A stretch of DNA of 64,000 bases, taken from NCBI GenBank assembly GCA_014155875.1, contig JACEFZ010025787.1:62001-126000 (forward strand), read 5' to 3'. The notes beneath the pieces are model-generated. The model had not been told where the DNA came from. It was given only the letters and a program-made list of their open reading frames with translations, and did not search any database. Both the position numbers and the translations under genes were made by a program. The DNA is from Cepaea nemoralis. Its lineage: Eukaryota; Mollusca; Gastropoda; Stylommatophora; Helicidae. Below, in pieces: positions 24,055 to 35,800 of the stretch (positions are counted from its first letter, which is position 1; each line of letters opens with the position of its first letter).

Positions 24055-25510
24055 CTTAAGTTATCCCTGCCAAATCAACAGTTGGCACTCGTATGTGCCC
24101 TTATCTCACTTGTAACAAGCTATCACTGCCAGATCAACAGTTGGCACTCGTATGTGCCCTTATCTCACTTGTAACAAGCTATCACTGCCAGATCAACAGT
24201 TGGCACTCGTATGTGCCCTTATCTCACTTGTAACAAGCTATCCCTGCCAGATCAACAGTTGGCACTCGTATGTGCCCTTATCTCACTTGTAACAAGCTAT
24301 CACTGCCAGATCAACAGTTGGCACTCGTATGTGCCCTTATCTCACTTGTAACAAGCTATCACTGCCAGATCAACAGTTGGCACTCGTATGTGCCCTTATC
24401 TCACTTGTAACAAGCTATCCCTGCCAGATCAACAGTTGGCACTCGTATGTGCCCTTATCTCACTTGTAACAAGCTATCACTGCCAGATCAACAGTTGGCA
24501 CTCGTATGTGCCCTTATCTCACTTGTAACAAGCTATCACTGCCAGATCAACAGTTGGCACTCGTATGTGCCCTTATCTCACTTGTAACAAGCTATCCCTG
24601 CCAGATCAACAGTTGGCACTCGTATGTGCCCTTATCTCACTTGTAACAAGCTATCACTGCCAGATCAACAGTTGGCACTCGTATGTGCCCTTATCTCACT
24701 TGTAACAAGCTAGCACTGCCAGATCAACAGTTGGCACTCGTATGTGCCCTTATCTCACTTGTAACAAGCTATCCCTGCCAGATCAACAGTTGGCACTCGT
24801 ATGTGCCCTTATCTCACTTGTCACAAGCTATCACTGCCAGATCAACAGTTGGCACTCGTATGTGCCCTTATCTCACTTGTCACAAGCTATCACTGCCAGA
24901 TCAACAGTTGGCACTCGTATGTGCCCTTATCTCACTTGTAACAAGCTATCCCTGCCAGATCAACAGTTGGCACTCGTATGTGCCCTTATCTCACTTGTCA
25001 CAAGCTATCACTGCCAGATCAACAGTTGGCACTCGTATGTGCCCTTATCTCACTTGTCACAAGCTATCACTGCCAGATCAACAGTTGGCACTCGTATGTG
25101 CCCTTATCTCACTTGTAACAAGCTATCCCTGCCAGATCAACAGTTGGCACTTGTATGTGCCCTTATCTCACTTGTCACAAGCTATCACTGCCAGATCAAC
25201 AGTTGGCACTCGTATGTGCCCTTATCTCACTTGTCACAAGCTATCACTGCCAGATCAACAGTTGGCACTCGTATGTGCCCTTATCTCACTTGTAACAAGC
25301 TATCACTGCCAGATCAACAGTTGGCACTCGTATGTGCCCTTATCTCACTTGTAACAAGCTATCACTGCCAGATCAACAGTTGGCACTCGTATGTGCCCTC
25401 ATCTCACTTGTAACAAGCTATCACTGCCAGATCAACAGTTGGCACTCGTATGTGCCCTTATCTCACTTGTAACAAGCTATCACTGCCAGATCAACAGTTG
25501 GCACTCCTCT
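24055..25510. repeat. 59-bp satellite with trimeric higher-order repeat
   Basis: About 24.5 copies of a 59-bp unit (core GATCAACAGTTGGCACTCGT), 97% or more alike. The base at GCTATC[A/C]CTGCC alternates A, A, C over most of the array, giving a 177-bp trimer. A TTGTAACAAG/TTGTCACAAG variant in the second half defines a younger sub-block. As 177 is divisible by 3, long reading frames with a 59-residue period appear; they are not genes. Confidence 0.97.
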
Positions 25511-26325
25511 ATGCCCCCACTTGTAACTCTGTTCCCCCACTTGTAACAAACATTGCTGGACAGACTCAGTTGAGCCTGATCAACCTGCTGGAAATCTGGG
25601 ACTAACAAGGACTGAGTCAATTCGTGCTCTGGCTAGTCTCACACTGACCGCCTTATTTCCACCCAAGCCATTTCCTGGCACCCATTTTAGGCTGGGCCAA
25701 CCTGGCAGGTCAGCTCAATTAAAATATTTCTAATCTGCCCTGTGCTTACTACTGCCAGTGTTATTTAATGTGCTGAAAGCGTGAGAGCATAAATATCTTC
25801 AGATGACTTTTTGTCTAAACATGAAATACCACCTCAATATCTGAGTGTGCGGTGTCAGGCACAAATACTCTCATAACAACAGATCACAGGTTCAAAGATG
25901 TTAGACTGACATAATTTAAAACACGAACAGCCCTTCTGGGCTAAAGACTTGATTGTATCACCAACCACCATTCATCAATAAAATAAGGTTAAAGGCACTT
26001 GCTATTTGATGACAGAATCAACAACTAACGTCAGTATTGGTGTCAAGTAACTGTGGTGGTAGCTTGTGTGTGTGTGTGTGTGTGTATGGAGTAACTCTGA
26101 CTAACATCCTGCATTCATATCAATGAATGGTGAATGCTAATACAGCAACAAATGATCACGTCTTTGCGTAGTTAATAGCTGTAGAAGAAGATGATGATGG
26201 TGAAAAAAAGAGAACTTACAGAGCACCCAACTCTGTCTTCTCTTAAAATTCTATCCTTCACAGTTCTTTGCCATGTTATACTTGACTGACTCCTCTGTTG
26301 TAATAATTACACAGCCCAAGTAAAC
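25511..26325. other. Sequence with (GT)n tract, no gene
   Basis: 25655-25735 resembles 10250-10320 (small dispersed repeat). A short (GT)n tract lies near 26064-26085. Nothing else recognised. Confidence 0.45.
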
Positions 26326-26472
26326 TTCTTCTTCTTCTGTGTTCATCCAGTTTTTTTTTCCCCGGATGTGATTGCGTTGTGCCTGTTTACAGCAGAGCTG
26401 CATTCTTGCGCCGTTAGGCCGACACATCTGACTTCTGCGGGCATTTGTTGACCAGGTTAACCTTCCCAGGGT
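26326..26472 (-). mobile_element. SINE-E, copy 2, TSD CCAAGTAAAC
   Basis: Reverse copy of 14227-14371: the plus strand begins TTCTTCTTCTTCTG (tail) and ends AACCTTCCCAGGGT. A perfect 10-bp TSD CCAAGTAAAC at 26316-26325 and 26473-26482. Confidence 0.9.
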
Positions 26473-26482
26473 CCAAGTAAAC

Positions 26483-27240
26483 AATAGCAAAGTTTTATAT
26501 TTCACTCCTGTGACAGCTTTGGCTACTGTATCAGGGCTCTAAGACATGGCCAACCAGACTGCAATGTCTACCTGTCAGAAATCTGTTCATATCAACTCGG
26601 TTGCTCCTCTTAAAAGAAAAACAACAGATCCTGCAGCGGGAACTTGTGTGGCTATGCGAAGTGTTGGGCCCAGCACATGTTGTAGGCCGGAGTGTACATA
26701 TGGAGGAATAGGTGGTCAGTCTCTCCCTCTTGTAGCGGACGTCGAGAGCTGGCATCCAACCCTCGTAGCAATGATTAAATACCATGGTAGTTCAACATGT
26801 AAACATGGGCATAAAAAAACATATGTGTATTATAATTGCAGTATTTACACTGAAAGTATTTGAAACAAATATGATAAAATGTTAATGTATATTATCAAAC
26901 AAATATACATATTTAAAACACATTATCTACAATGTTGATCTCAAAAACTAAATCTGTGTATGCTTTCAACCATTTCTACATCATTTAAACAAAATCTGTG
27001 ATTTTGTAAACACATCCCTGTATGTTTGAAATCAGACTAGTGCATGTCTTAAACCCCAAAAATACATTAACAAGAAAGATCCTTTTGTGTGCACAACATG
27101 AGTGGTTACGGTTCAGTGCTAGGTGAGGTGCCAGGCTGCACCCACCCAGGAGGCAGTGTATACACACATTCTTATGCTAAAGAATCTTGCCAATCTGCAT
27201 TTGATTTCCGTGATAATTCTAGAACTGCTGCTTGACGTTG
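26483..27240. other. Unassigned sequence
   Basis: A 105-codon frame (26546-26863, plus) starts MANQTAMSTCQKSVHINSV; it has no recognised domain, splice support or repeats. I do not call it a gene. Confidence 0.35.
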
Positions 27241-27244
27241 TTAG

Positions 27245-27980
27245 TAGAACAGAAACAAACTGGACAGATGGCACACTCTAACACCACAACTACGTTTCAT
27301 GTTGACAGGGGTGGTCACTCTAACACCATCACTATGTGCTATGTTAACAAGGGTGGTCACACTCTAAACCACCACTATGTGCCATGTTAACAAGGGTATG
27401 CACACTCTAACACCACCACTACCATTAAGTGCCACGTTAACAAGGGTGGTCACACTCTAACACCATCACTACCACTAAGTGCCATGTTGACAGGGATAGT
27501 CACACTCTAACACCACCACTATGTGATATGTTGTAAGGGGTGGTCACACTCTGACACCACCACTACTTGCCATGTTGACAGGGATGGTCACACTCTGACA
27601 CCACCACTACTTGCCATGTTGACAGGGATGGTCACACTCTGACACCACCACTATGTGCCATGTTGACAGGGATAGTCACACTCTGACACCACCACTACTT
27701 GCCATGATGACAGGGATGGTCACACTCTGACACCACCACTATGTGCCATGTTGACAGGGATAGTCACACTCTGACACCACCACTACATGCCATGTTGACA
27801 GGGATAGTCACACTCTAACACCATCACTACGTGCCATGTTGACAAGGGTGGTCACACTCTAACACCACCACTAAGTGCCATGTTGATAGGGATAGTCACA
27901 CTCTAACACCACCACTAAGTGTCATGTTAACAGGGATAGTCACACTCTAACATCACCACCACATGCCATGTTAACAGGGG
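27245..27980. repeat. 44-bp minisatellite (ACACCACCACTA core)
   Basis: About 16 copies of a ~44-bp unit with GTCACACTCTGACACCACCA and GCCATGTTGACAGGGAT. The first copies are more diverged. Not related to the 44-bp array at 1-1150. Confidence 0.95.
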
Positions 27981-28044
27981 TGGTCACAGACTGTCTCACA
28001 CAATCACTGTCTCACACAATCACCAGTCTTAGATCAGACATGTG

Positions 28045-28255
28045 TTCTTGCCCCCCATTACACCACGTGGCCAAGCCATCCAGATATTTATCTCCGTCTT
28101 CCCCTGGCTCTTCCCCCATCATGTTTGCCAGTTGTCATTATCAAGTTTATTTCTCTTCATACTATACACAATATATCTGAACTGTCTACACCTAAAATTT
28201 TTAATCAGCTTATCGTTTTCATTTCGTCCTTGAAGAACTGCCCCCCATTCTAATA
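28045..28255 (-). pseudogene. RTE-type LINE C-terminal fragment
   Basis: The minus strand contains GAAGAGCCAGGGGAAGACGG and a YLDGLATW-like segment, matching the GRPRGKYLDGLATWHG end of the RTE copy near 56480-56540. Eroded. Confidence 0.65.
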
Positions 28256-28534
28256 CCATAAATGTACAAAACATATGAACATACAAAACAGACTATCATA
28301 TTTGCAGTATGTAACACTACATTGTACAGCTTATTTATAAAAACAAAATAAATTAAAACATGACTCCAAGTGGCAGATATAATATATGTCCCTTCATGCA
28401 CTAAAATGGGAGTGTACTTACTAGATGCTTGTCTATCGGCCAACTGGTCCAATCTGCTTCTAGGCAGAAACACAATTTTAGAAAATGACGTGAGTTCCCA
28501 TGCTGACCCAGCCTAAATTAGGAGTGTAATAACT

Positions 28535-28765
28535 AGTAGTGGCTGGCTCCATGGCAAGGGAGTTATGGAGGCGGTTTGTAATCCCACATACCAGCGTGAT
28601 TTTGCAGCAGACCGTGCTGTGTTGGATGTTTACAAAATGGTATGGGTGCTAGTCATTCAGAAAGCAATGGCGAACTATTGAACGTAAACTTGCCAAGATA
28701 TCACTACAGCATAAAATGCTGGTGTTGACTGCAACGTCCTGTAAAGGATACGCAACTAAACACCC
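28535..28765 (+). mobile_element. SINE-A (type A head, B box lost)
   Basis: Contains AGTTATGGAGGCGGTTTGTA, AATGGCGAACTATTGAACGT and GACTGCAACGTCCTGTAAAG. The GTTCGAAAC box is deleted. 28766-29420 shows nothing else firm. Confidence 0.8.
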
Positions 28766-29428
28766 ACACAAAAATAGCTAGACGCTTGTCCACCAACCAA
28801 CTGGTCTAGAGTTCAATGTTCTTCAGGGCAGAAATACAATTTTAGAAAATTACCTGAGCTCCCAGATTGACCCAGCGTAACACAGGTGCCAGGAAATGCC
28901 CGGGAAAGTGAAGGTGACCGGCGTTATACCTACCACAGCACCCGCCGAGGGCTGATTGGTCTGTACAAACATGGATGTAGCACCATGTACCCAGTGCACC
29001 ATGGGGCGTGTCAAACGGACATGTACTGACTGGTAGTTGTATGCATCAACTTCTGCGGTAACCGTTAACGAAAGGTGATCATATTATTGCTAGGTTGGAT
29101 ATATATAATCAAATTTATATTCAGTTTGGTTGTGTTCATTAAAAAAAGTGAAGCTACAGCATTGTTGCCACGTGGGATGTATCTTTCACTATGCATCAAG
29201 TTGTTCTGTATTTAACCAAATCAGTTGGGGAATTCTGTCTGAATTATTGCACTTGAGTTCTGTGGTTTTTGAGCATCCGTGCCTTGACTTGCCAGACTGT
29301 CATGTTGACAGATCCTGGGAGATTCACAACAACAACAACAACATGTGCTAATGAGTGTCATTTCTCATTCAATTATTGTCATCAAAACACATAAACATTC
29401 TATTTGTGAAAGTTATATTCATCTACAA

Positions 29429-29788
29429 CAGTGGTTCCGAACCGGTGGGGAATTCCCCGGTGGGAATTAAGGTTATTACGAAATTGCGTTAATACGAGAA
29501 CCGAATACTGGATACTGTTTTTCCCGCCATACTTTACGGTTCTGTTCTTCTCGCTCTTCTGAAATTCGTTTTACAAAGTGAGTAGACCTCCAAATCATGT
29601 TTTTATGTAGACGTCTAGACTTGTTCTAGTATGTGTCATTAAATTTAGCTTCCATATTTATGTATACTGTGTAAGGGCATGGGGGAATTTATAGGGAGGA
29701 AATACAAAAAAAAAGGGGGGGGGGGGAATGACATTCTGAACACAAGGTGAAGGGGTGCATGGGCCAAAAAAAAGGTTGAGAACCACTG
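29429..29788. mobile_element. hAT-like MITE, copy 2, complete with 8-bp TSD
   Basis: Starts CAGTGGTTCCGAACC and ends GGTTGAGAACCACTG, a 15-bp TIR pair with two mismatches. The flanks ATCTACAA (29421-29428) and ATCAACAA (29789-29796) form an 8-bp TSD with one mismatch. The 8-bp TSD and CAGTGGTTC terminus are typical of the hAT superfamily. The 360-bp body has no ORF, so it is non-autonomous. Confidence 0.92.
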
Positions 29789-29796
29789 ATCAACAA

Positions 29797-30254
29797 CATG
29801 GGCGGGACATGTTTTTCTGCCTTGGCCTTTTGGATTATAACATCATTCATGGGTTGTACAAAATTATCAGCTCAACTTTAAGCCTGCTATATTTGGCCAA
29901 ATATTTAATTACTCCACTCCTAATGTGATGGCTGTAACTGTTTCTCTTTGGTAAAGTGTATGTTTTAGCTGGTGTTGATGATGCTACTACTCATAACTGC
30001 TTTCCCAGGTTTGTGTCGGTCTATCTGGAACGCAGCCACTCTTTGTGATATTAAGTTTTGAATGATTTGCTTGAAGCAGTAAGCTATTCCGAAAACATGC
30101 ATCTTTCAATACATGTCTCCTTAAAGTGGGGAAATTCATCATTGCTTATGTAACAGTCATAGAACTTAACCTGCCTTGGCAGGGCCAGAACAAATGATTT
30201 TGGGAGCCCTGTATGGCCTGGCCATTCTGTGGACAAGGGGTTAGGGACACAGAT
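29797..30254. other. No feature recognised
   Basis: Unique-looking sequence without a supported ORF, exon or repeat. Confidence 0.4.
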
Positions 30255-30440
30255 TTTGCTGTAGTGATTTCTTGGCAAGTTTACGTTCAGTAGTTTCCCA
30301 TTGCTTTCTGAACGACTGGCACCCATACCATTTCATAAAAAACCAACGCAGTGCGTCTGCGATCAAATCGCGAGCAGCTGTGTTTCAAAAGCAGGATCAT
30401 GAACCACGCCCATAACCCCTTCGCCACGTAGCTGGCATAT
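30255..30440 (-). mobile_element. SINE-A fragment (type A head)
   Basis: Plus-strand TTTCTTGGCAAGTTTACGTT, TTTCCCATTGCTTTCTGAAC, ending CCCCTTCGCCACGTAGCTGG; the 3' end is missing. Confidence 0.78.
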
Positions 30441-30554
30441 TGGTAGAAATGTTTGTAAATAACCTCTTTAGCAATTTACAGATTTGTAAAAAAGTCTAAT
30501 TACAAACAAGAAAAATGTTCTGAGTAGAATTTCTAAATTGCCCAAGTGAACCTT

Positions 30555-30745
30555 CATGAGATGTGCAGCAGGTGCTGAGGTGTTGGGTTATCATCCTCAC
30601 AAATTTGGGGACCCGGTTCAATCCCTGGTGAGGTAACAGATTTTTATTAGAGGTAAAATCAGAAATTCTAGGCACATAATTTGCACAGCTACCTCCTTGG
30701 CAAATGGCCTGATTTCCTCAGCAGTATAAAAACCCTTCTGACAGA
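30555..30745 (+). mobile_element. tRNA-like SINE relic
   Basis: The head contains GCTGAGGTGTTGGGTTATCA and the B-box match GGTTCAATCCCTGGTGAGG. Downstream TAAAATCAGAAATTCTAGGC has no match in the window. Low-copy or old. Confidence 0.5.
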
Positions 30746-30779
30746 CAGAAATGACACGAAGTACTGTAATGATGATTCA

Positions 30780-31450
30780 GTTTATTTTGACAGGACGTGG
30801 ATGAGGAAAATATCTAAATGACAGGTTGAAAATAGTAAAATATTGCAATTTATTTGACAGGTTCAGGTTGTACAAAGGTGGAGGGAAAATGTCAATTACA
30901 AGTTGAGAATAGAAATAAATTGCAATTTTCTTGATAGATCCTGGTTGTACATGGGTTAGAAAACTATCTCAATTACAGGTTGAGAATACAAACATATTGT
31001 AATGTTTTTGACAGGCTGTCAACGAGTGGGGAAAATATCTCAATTACAGGTTGAAAATATTAATATTCTGCAATTTACTCAATAGCTCCCGTTGAACATT
31101 CTGAAATCTAAATCACCATGTTGGTTATGAAGGTACCTGACACTGATCACAGTAGTAAAATGTATAAACTGCCCATATAGTAAAATGTATAAACTGCCCA
31201 TACAGATTCAAGTTAATATCATATAAAGTCTAAATTATCCATATAAATTCAGGGTATTTAAATATCCAGTTTACCCATACAGCTATCGGGTATTTAAATT
31301 GTCAACACAGGTAATGGATATTTACATGTCCAAATTATCTACACAAATAACGGGTATTTAAGTGTCAAAATTATCGACACGGGTAATGGATATTCAAATG
31401 TCCAAATTATCAACACAGATAATGGGTATTTAAGTGTCCAAATCACCCAG
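30780..31450. repeat. Two degenerate minisatellites near the adaptor gene 3' end
   Basis: 30790-31090 has ~57-bp repeats around ATTACAGGTTGAGAATA. 31150-31450 has ~36-bp repeats around GTCCAAATTATCAACACA with GGGTATTTAAGTGTCC. On the gene strand these follow the stop codon, so they may lie in the 3' UTR. Minus-strand AATAAA candidates occur near 30853, but the polyadenylation site is not established. Confidence 0.75.
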
Positions 31451-31489
31451 ACAGATACAGGATAATCAAGTACTGAAGTTCATCTCAGC

Positions 31490-32883
31490 TCAGGATGGCA
31501 CTATTATGAAGGGTTCCTCCAAGTTTTCTTCACCAAAGTGGCTGTGCACATGCTTCTCATAGTGCCCTTGTGTTGTTTCGGGGCCAAACCTGGCATTACA
31601 CATTGGGCACAGCTTGTCGGGGACTGTCTGCGGTTTCATGGTCTCTGGCTGGTTCTGGTCATCTATACACTCAAACACGTGGGTCTGAAACTCTTCCATG
31701 CTCAGCTGGCTGTAGTCACTGTTGCATACGGGGCAGAGCTTATCAGAGCTTAGTCTGCACCGAGAGGAAACTGGGTTAGTTGAAGATGTGGTCTGAGCGG
31801 TTGTGCCAGAATTCTGCCCTGTAGAAGTATTTATGTAAACAGCCTCCTGGTTTGGTCCCTGAGGCAGTGTATTGTGGGCAGCAGGAGAGTGTGTTGTTAC
31901 CTTGCCCCCGAAAGTTACATTTTGGTTGATTAAGTGACCGGCCCCTTCTTGACTACTGGAAGGTGGATGATAAATCCGCTGTGGTTGAAAAGTTGGAGAG
32001 TTGCGATTTACATTTTCATATTCAACCATTTCATCTTGATCATACATATTTTGAGCTGTGCTTCCATTCAACAAGTACTGCCTTGGAACCTCCGCAGGTG
32101 CTAAATAATCCTGGTAATGCGACTTGGCCAACACATTCTTCTGTCCCTGAGTCAGGCCAGGACTTACTTGTGAGAACTTGTCCACCACACTAGCTCCAGG
32201 TTTATAGCTCTGTACTGGGGTGTTGCTGCTGGGATGCCACGGCTGTCTCCTGATAATTTCAGACTTGCTAATATTGTCAAGGATGACCTTTTGCTTCTGA
32301 GCCAGCTTTTCAGACTGGGTAGCTCGGTATTGTGAGGAAGCCCTAGGGGCACATGCACCTGCAGAAGTCAAGTCTGAAATCTCTATGTCTCGATTTCCCA
32401 CAGGTCTGAGAAAATCTGAAGGCTTGTGTTTATTAAATGGTAAAGTAGCAGAACTGCCAGCCATAAGGAGGGGAGTGTCTTGGAGTTGCAGATCTGTACC
32501 AGGATTTCCACCTTTGTGGAACAAATCAGACGAATTCATTTCTAAATTGAAAACATCATCCAGAGCATCACGAGAACTTAATTTTCTCCTCGAACCATCC
32601 AGCAATGGCTGGCCAAAACTGGGAGAACTAAAATTTCGGCACAGTGGCTGCTTTGTCTCCAGAAAATTGTCAATTTCAGCTGCTTTAAATCCAGCAGCCC
32701 ATTTTGACTGTCCAAAACCTGGCTGACTGGACAAATTGCCAGCAACAATGTCACTTCCAGCAGAAGTCAAGCCAACAGATCGGAGGGTCGGACTGGATAA
32801 CTTCCTGCCCAATGGGAAACCCAGATCCAGGGTCCCACCCATGGCTGTGGATGTGGACTTGGTGTTTCTGATGTGTGGCTTTT
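31490..32883 (-). CDS. Adaptor gene terminal exon F (both zinc fingers)
   Basis: The acceptor TTTTCTTTTCCAG precedes 32883; the exon enters in phase 1 and runs 464 codons to TGA at 31492-31490. An internal ATG at 32842 could mimic a start, but the 41 nt before it stay open and match the phase of exon E. Confidence 0.93.
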
Positions 32884-35800
32884 CTGGAAAAGAAAACAGA
32901 AACAGTAAAAATGATAGTTATGTAAATGTAATCAAAATGTTGTCTTTTTTAACCATATAGTGGCTGCTTTCCAAAAACATTTACAATCAGAAGACATTCA
33001 AATAATAACTGACTGTGAAGACTGTAAATCAACAAACTGGAAAATTGGGTTACAGTAACTGGGAAAGTGAGTTCAAGTGGCAAAGCAACTGGGACAGTGG
33101 GTTATAGTGACAATAGTTAACTGGGACAGTGGGTTATGGTGATAAAAGTAACAGGCAGTGGGTAAAGTGGCAAAGGTAACCGGGACAGTGTGTCAAAGTG
33201 ACAAAAGTAACAGACACTGAGTTACAGTCACAAAAGTAAAAGACACTGAGTTACAGTGACAAAAGTAAAAGACACTGAGTTACAGTGACAAAAGTAACAG
33301 ACACTGAGTTACAGTGACAAAAGTAACAGACACTGAGTTACAGTGACAAAAGTAAAAGACACTGAGTTACAGTGACAAAAGTAACAGACACTGAGTTACA
33401 GTGACAAAAGTAACAGACACTGAGTTACAGTGACAAAAGTAACTGGGACAGTGTGTCAAAGTGACTGGAAGTAGCTTGAGTGACAAAAGTAACTGAGACA
33501 CTGGGTTATAGTGACAAATATATCTCAGATAGTGGGTGTTTTTGTTTGTTTGTTCGCATATCCTTTACAGGACATCGTTGTCAACATCAGCATCTTTCAG
33601 CTGATTGTTGATTTCTTGGCAAGATTACGCTCAGTAGTTTGCCACTGCTTTCTGAGTGACCGGTTCCCATACCCCGCAAGTTACAGACGTGGAGAGAACC
33701 GCTACAGATTATTGTGCACGTCACGTTACTCACGAGAGTATATGGGATTACGGAGAAAGTTGTGTAACCCCTGGACCAGGGAAACCGGCTAGATAGTGGG
33801 TTAGAGTGACAAAATTACATGGGGCAGTGGGTTACAGTGACAAAGTGACAAAAGTAGGCTTGTGGATTAAAATGACATAAGTAACTGGGACAGTGGGTTA
33901 AAGGACAAAAGTAACTGAGGCAGTGGGTTACAGTGACAAAGGAAGATCCTCAAAGTATTGAGCCTATCTGTTCATTTGATCTGTAATGTTGGTGAGAACT
34001 TGTCAATCATTATTTATGATCAGACTGATTATATTTTCCTGCTATTTTCTTGTGTGGTGCTAAGGGTCGCTCAGATATCTTTACCTTGCTGATACTTCTG
34101 CTAGGCCATCTAAACATTGTCCCTTATCTGGCTTTATCCACTTTCTAACTTTGTTTATTTGCTTTTGTGTATTTTTCATGGTATCTAACTTTAGGTGCTC
34201 TGGTGTTTTATTGTTTGAATCTGCTTTATTTTACTTTCCTTTTCTAATATTTTTAAGGTTTCCAGTGTTATCATTGCATTATATTTTTCTTTCATTTTTC
34301 CAAGGACTTCCAAACTTGATTTATTGCAAGGACTTCCAAACTTGATTTACTGCAAGGACTTCCAAACTTGATTTATTGCAAGGACTTCCAAACTTGATTT
34401 ATTGCAAGGACTTCCAAACTTGATTTATTGCAAGGACTTCCATCCAAACTTGATTTATTGCAAGGACTTCCATCCAAACTTGATTTATTGCAAGGACTTC
34501 CAAACTTGATTTATTGCAAGGACTTCCAAACTTGATTTATTGCAAGGACTTTCAAACTTGATTAATTCAAAATGCTTTTAACTGGCACTTGGCGAAGGGG
34601 TTACAAATGCAATTTGCAATCCTAAATACTACATTCAAAACACAGCTGCAGATAAGTTGGAAGCACACCACCTTGCACTGATGTTCATACAATAGTTTGA
34701 GTGCTGGTCGTTCAGAAAGCAATGGCAAACTAATGAACATAAACTTGCCAAGAGATCACAAACAGCCAAAAAAATGCCGGGGTTGACTGTGACATCCTGT
34801 AAAGGATATGCAACTAATTTTTTTAACCTACTGCCACCAGACTTAATACTCACATTATCTATTAACGGTTGCACGACCAAGTACTTAATAAAGACTATGA
34901 CCTTACATGGTTCCTTAGTTGCTTGATTCTAAGATATCCTACATTGTAATGATTTCCATGTGTATATGATGTTATATATCTCTTGAGGTTCACCAGAATT
35001 TTACTTATCAGAAGATGGTGATCTGAATCTACATCTGTAAGCCTACACACTTGTCTATCGTATAGAGATGACCTAAGTTCCTTGCCAATACAGATCTGAT
35101 CAATTTCATTGTCTGTATTGTGGTCTGGTGATACTCACAATGCTTGATGTATTCTTTCATGAGGGCAATCCCTTCCTCCTGTGACATATTACAATAAAGT
35201 GATCATATAGATAAAACCCCCAAAAATGCTAGACGAGATTAGATCATCATCATCAAGTGCCCTGCCAGCTGGCATAGGCGTTCTTGTCTCTCCACAGATC
35301 TCGTTCCTTGGTGTTCTGGATCCACTCTGTTGATATTCCTCCATGCCATCTTCTCAACCCATCCAGCATAATTTCTCTTGGCCTGCCTCTGCTTTTTCTC
35401 CCACTGATCTTTCCAGCCGTCATGATGTTTTCCAATGCCTCTATTCTCATATGATCAAAGAATGTTGTTTGTATCTTTCATAAAATTCAATAAAATGTTC
35501 TACTTTCATAGCCTCTTTTATTCAATCGTTATTGGCAACATTCATCTCAGGTACTACATCCCCATTGCTTCCAAGCTCTTTCTAATTTGTTAATTTACAT
35601 TTACACTCGTGGAATGCCTTTACATGTCTGCTTTTTGTTTGTACAGTGACCTGCATGTTCGGAACAATGGCTACTGGCTGTTGCTGAATTGACTGATTTG
35701 CCTTTTTGGTTCATGAGTGCATTTTTCAGGAGACTCCTGGGAGTTGGCGCTGGAGCTATGGAGTTTGTGCTTTATGCAACGTTTTCAGCAGGTCGCCCTG

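Noticed and set aside
24683..25413. Two 223-codon open frames
   Set aside because: They are translations of the 59-bp satellite; the same peptide repeats in shifted order in each frame and there is no coding context.
26546..26863. 105-codon ORF, plus strand
   Set aside because: No recognised domain, splice sites or homologue in the window; overlapping minus-strand ORFs are equally long.
31538..32726. Plus-strand ORFs of 69-113 codons
   Set aside because: Antisense shadows of the adaptor gene's terminal exon.
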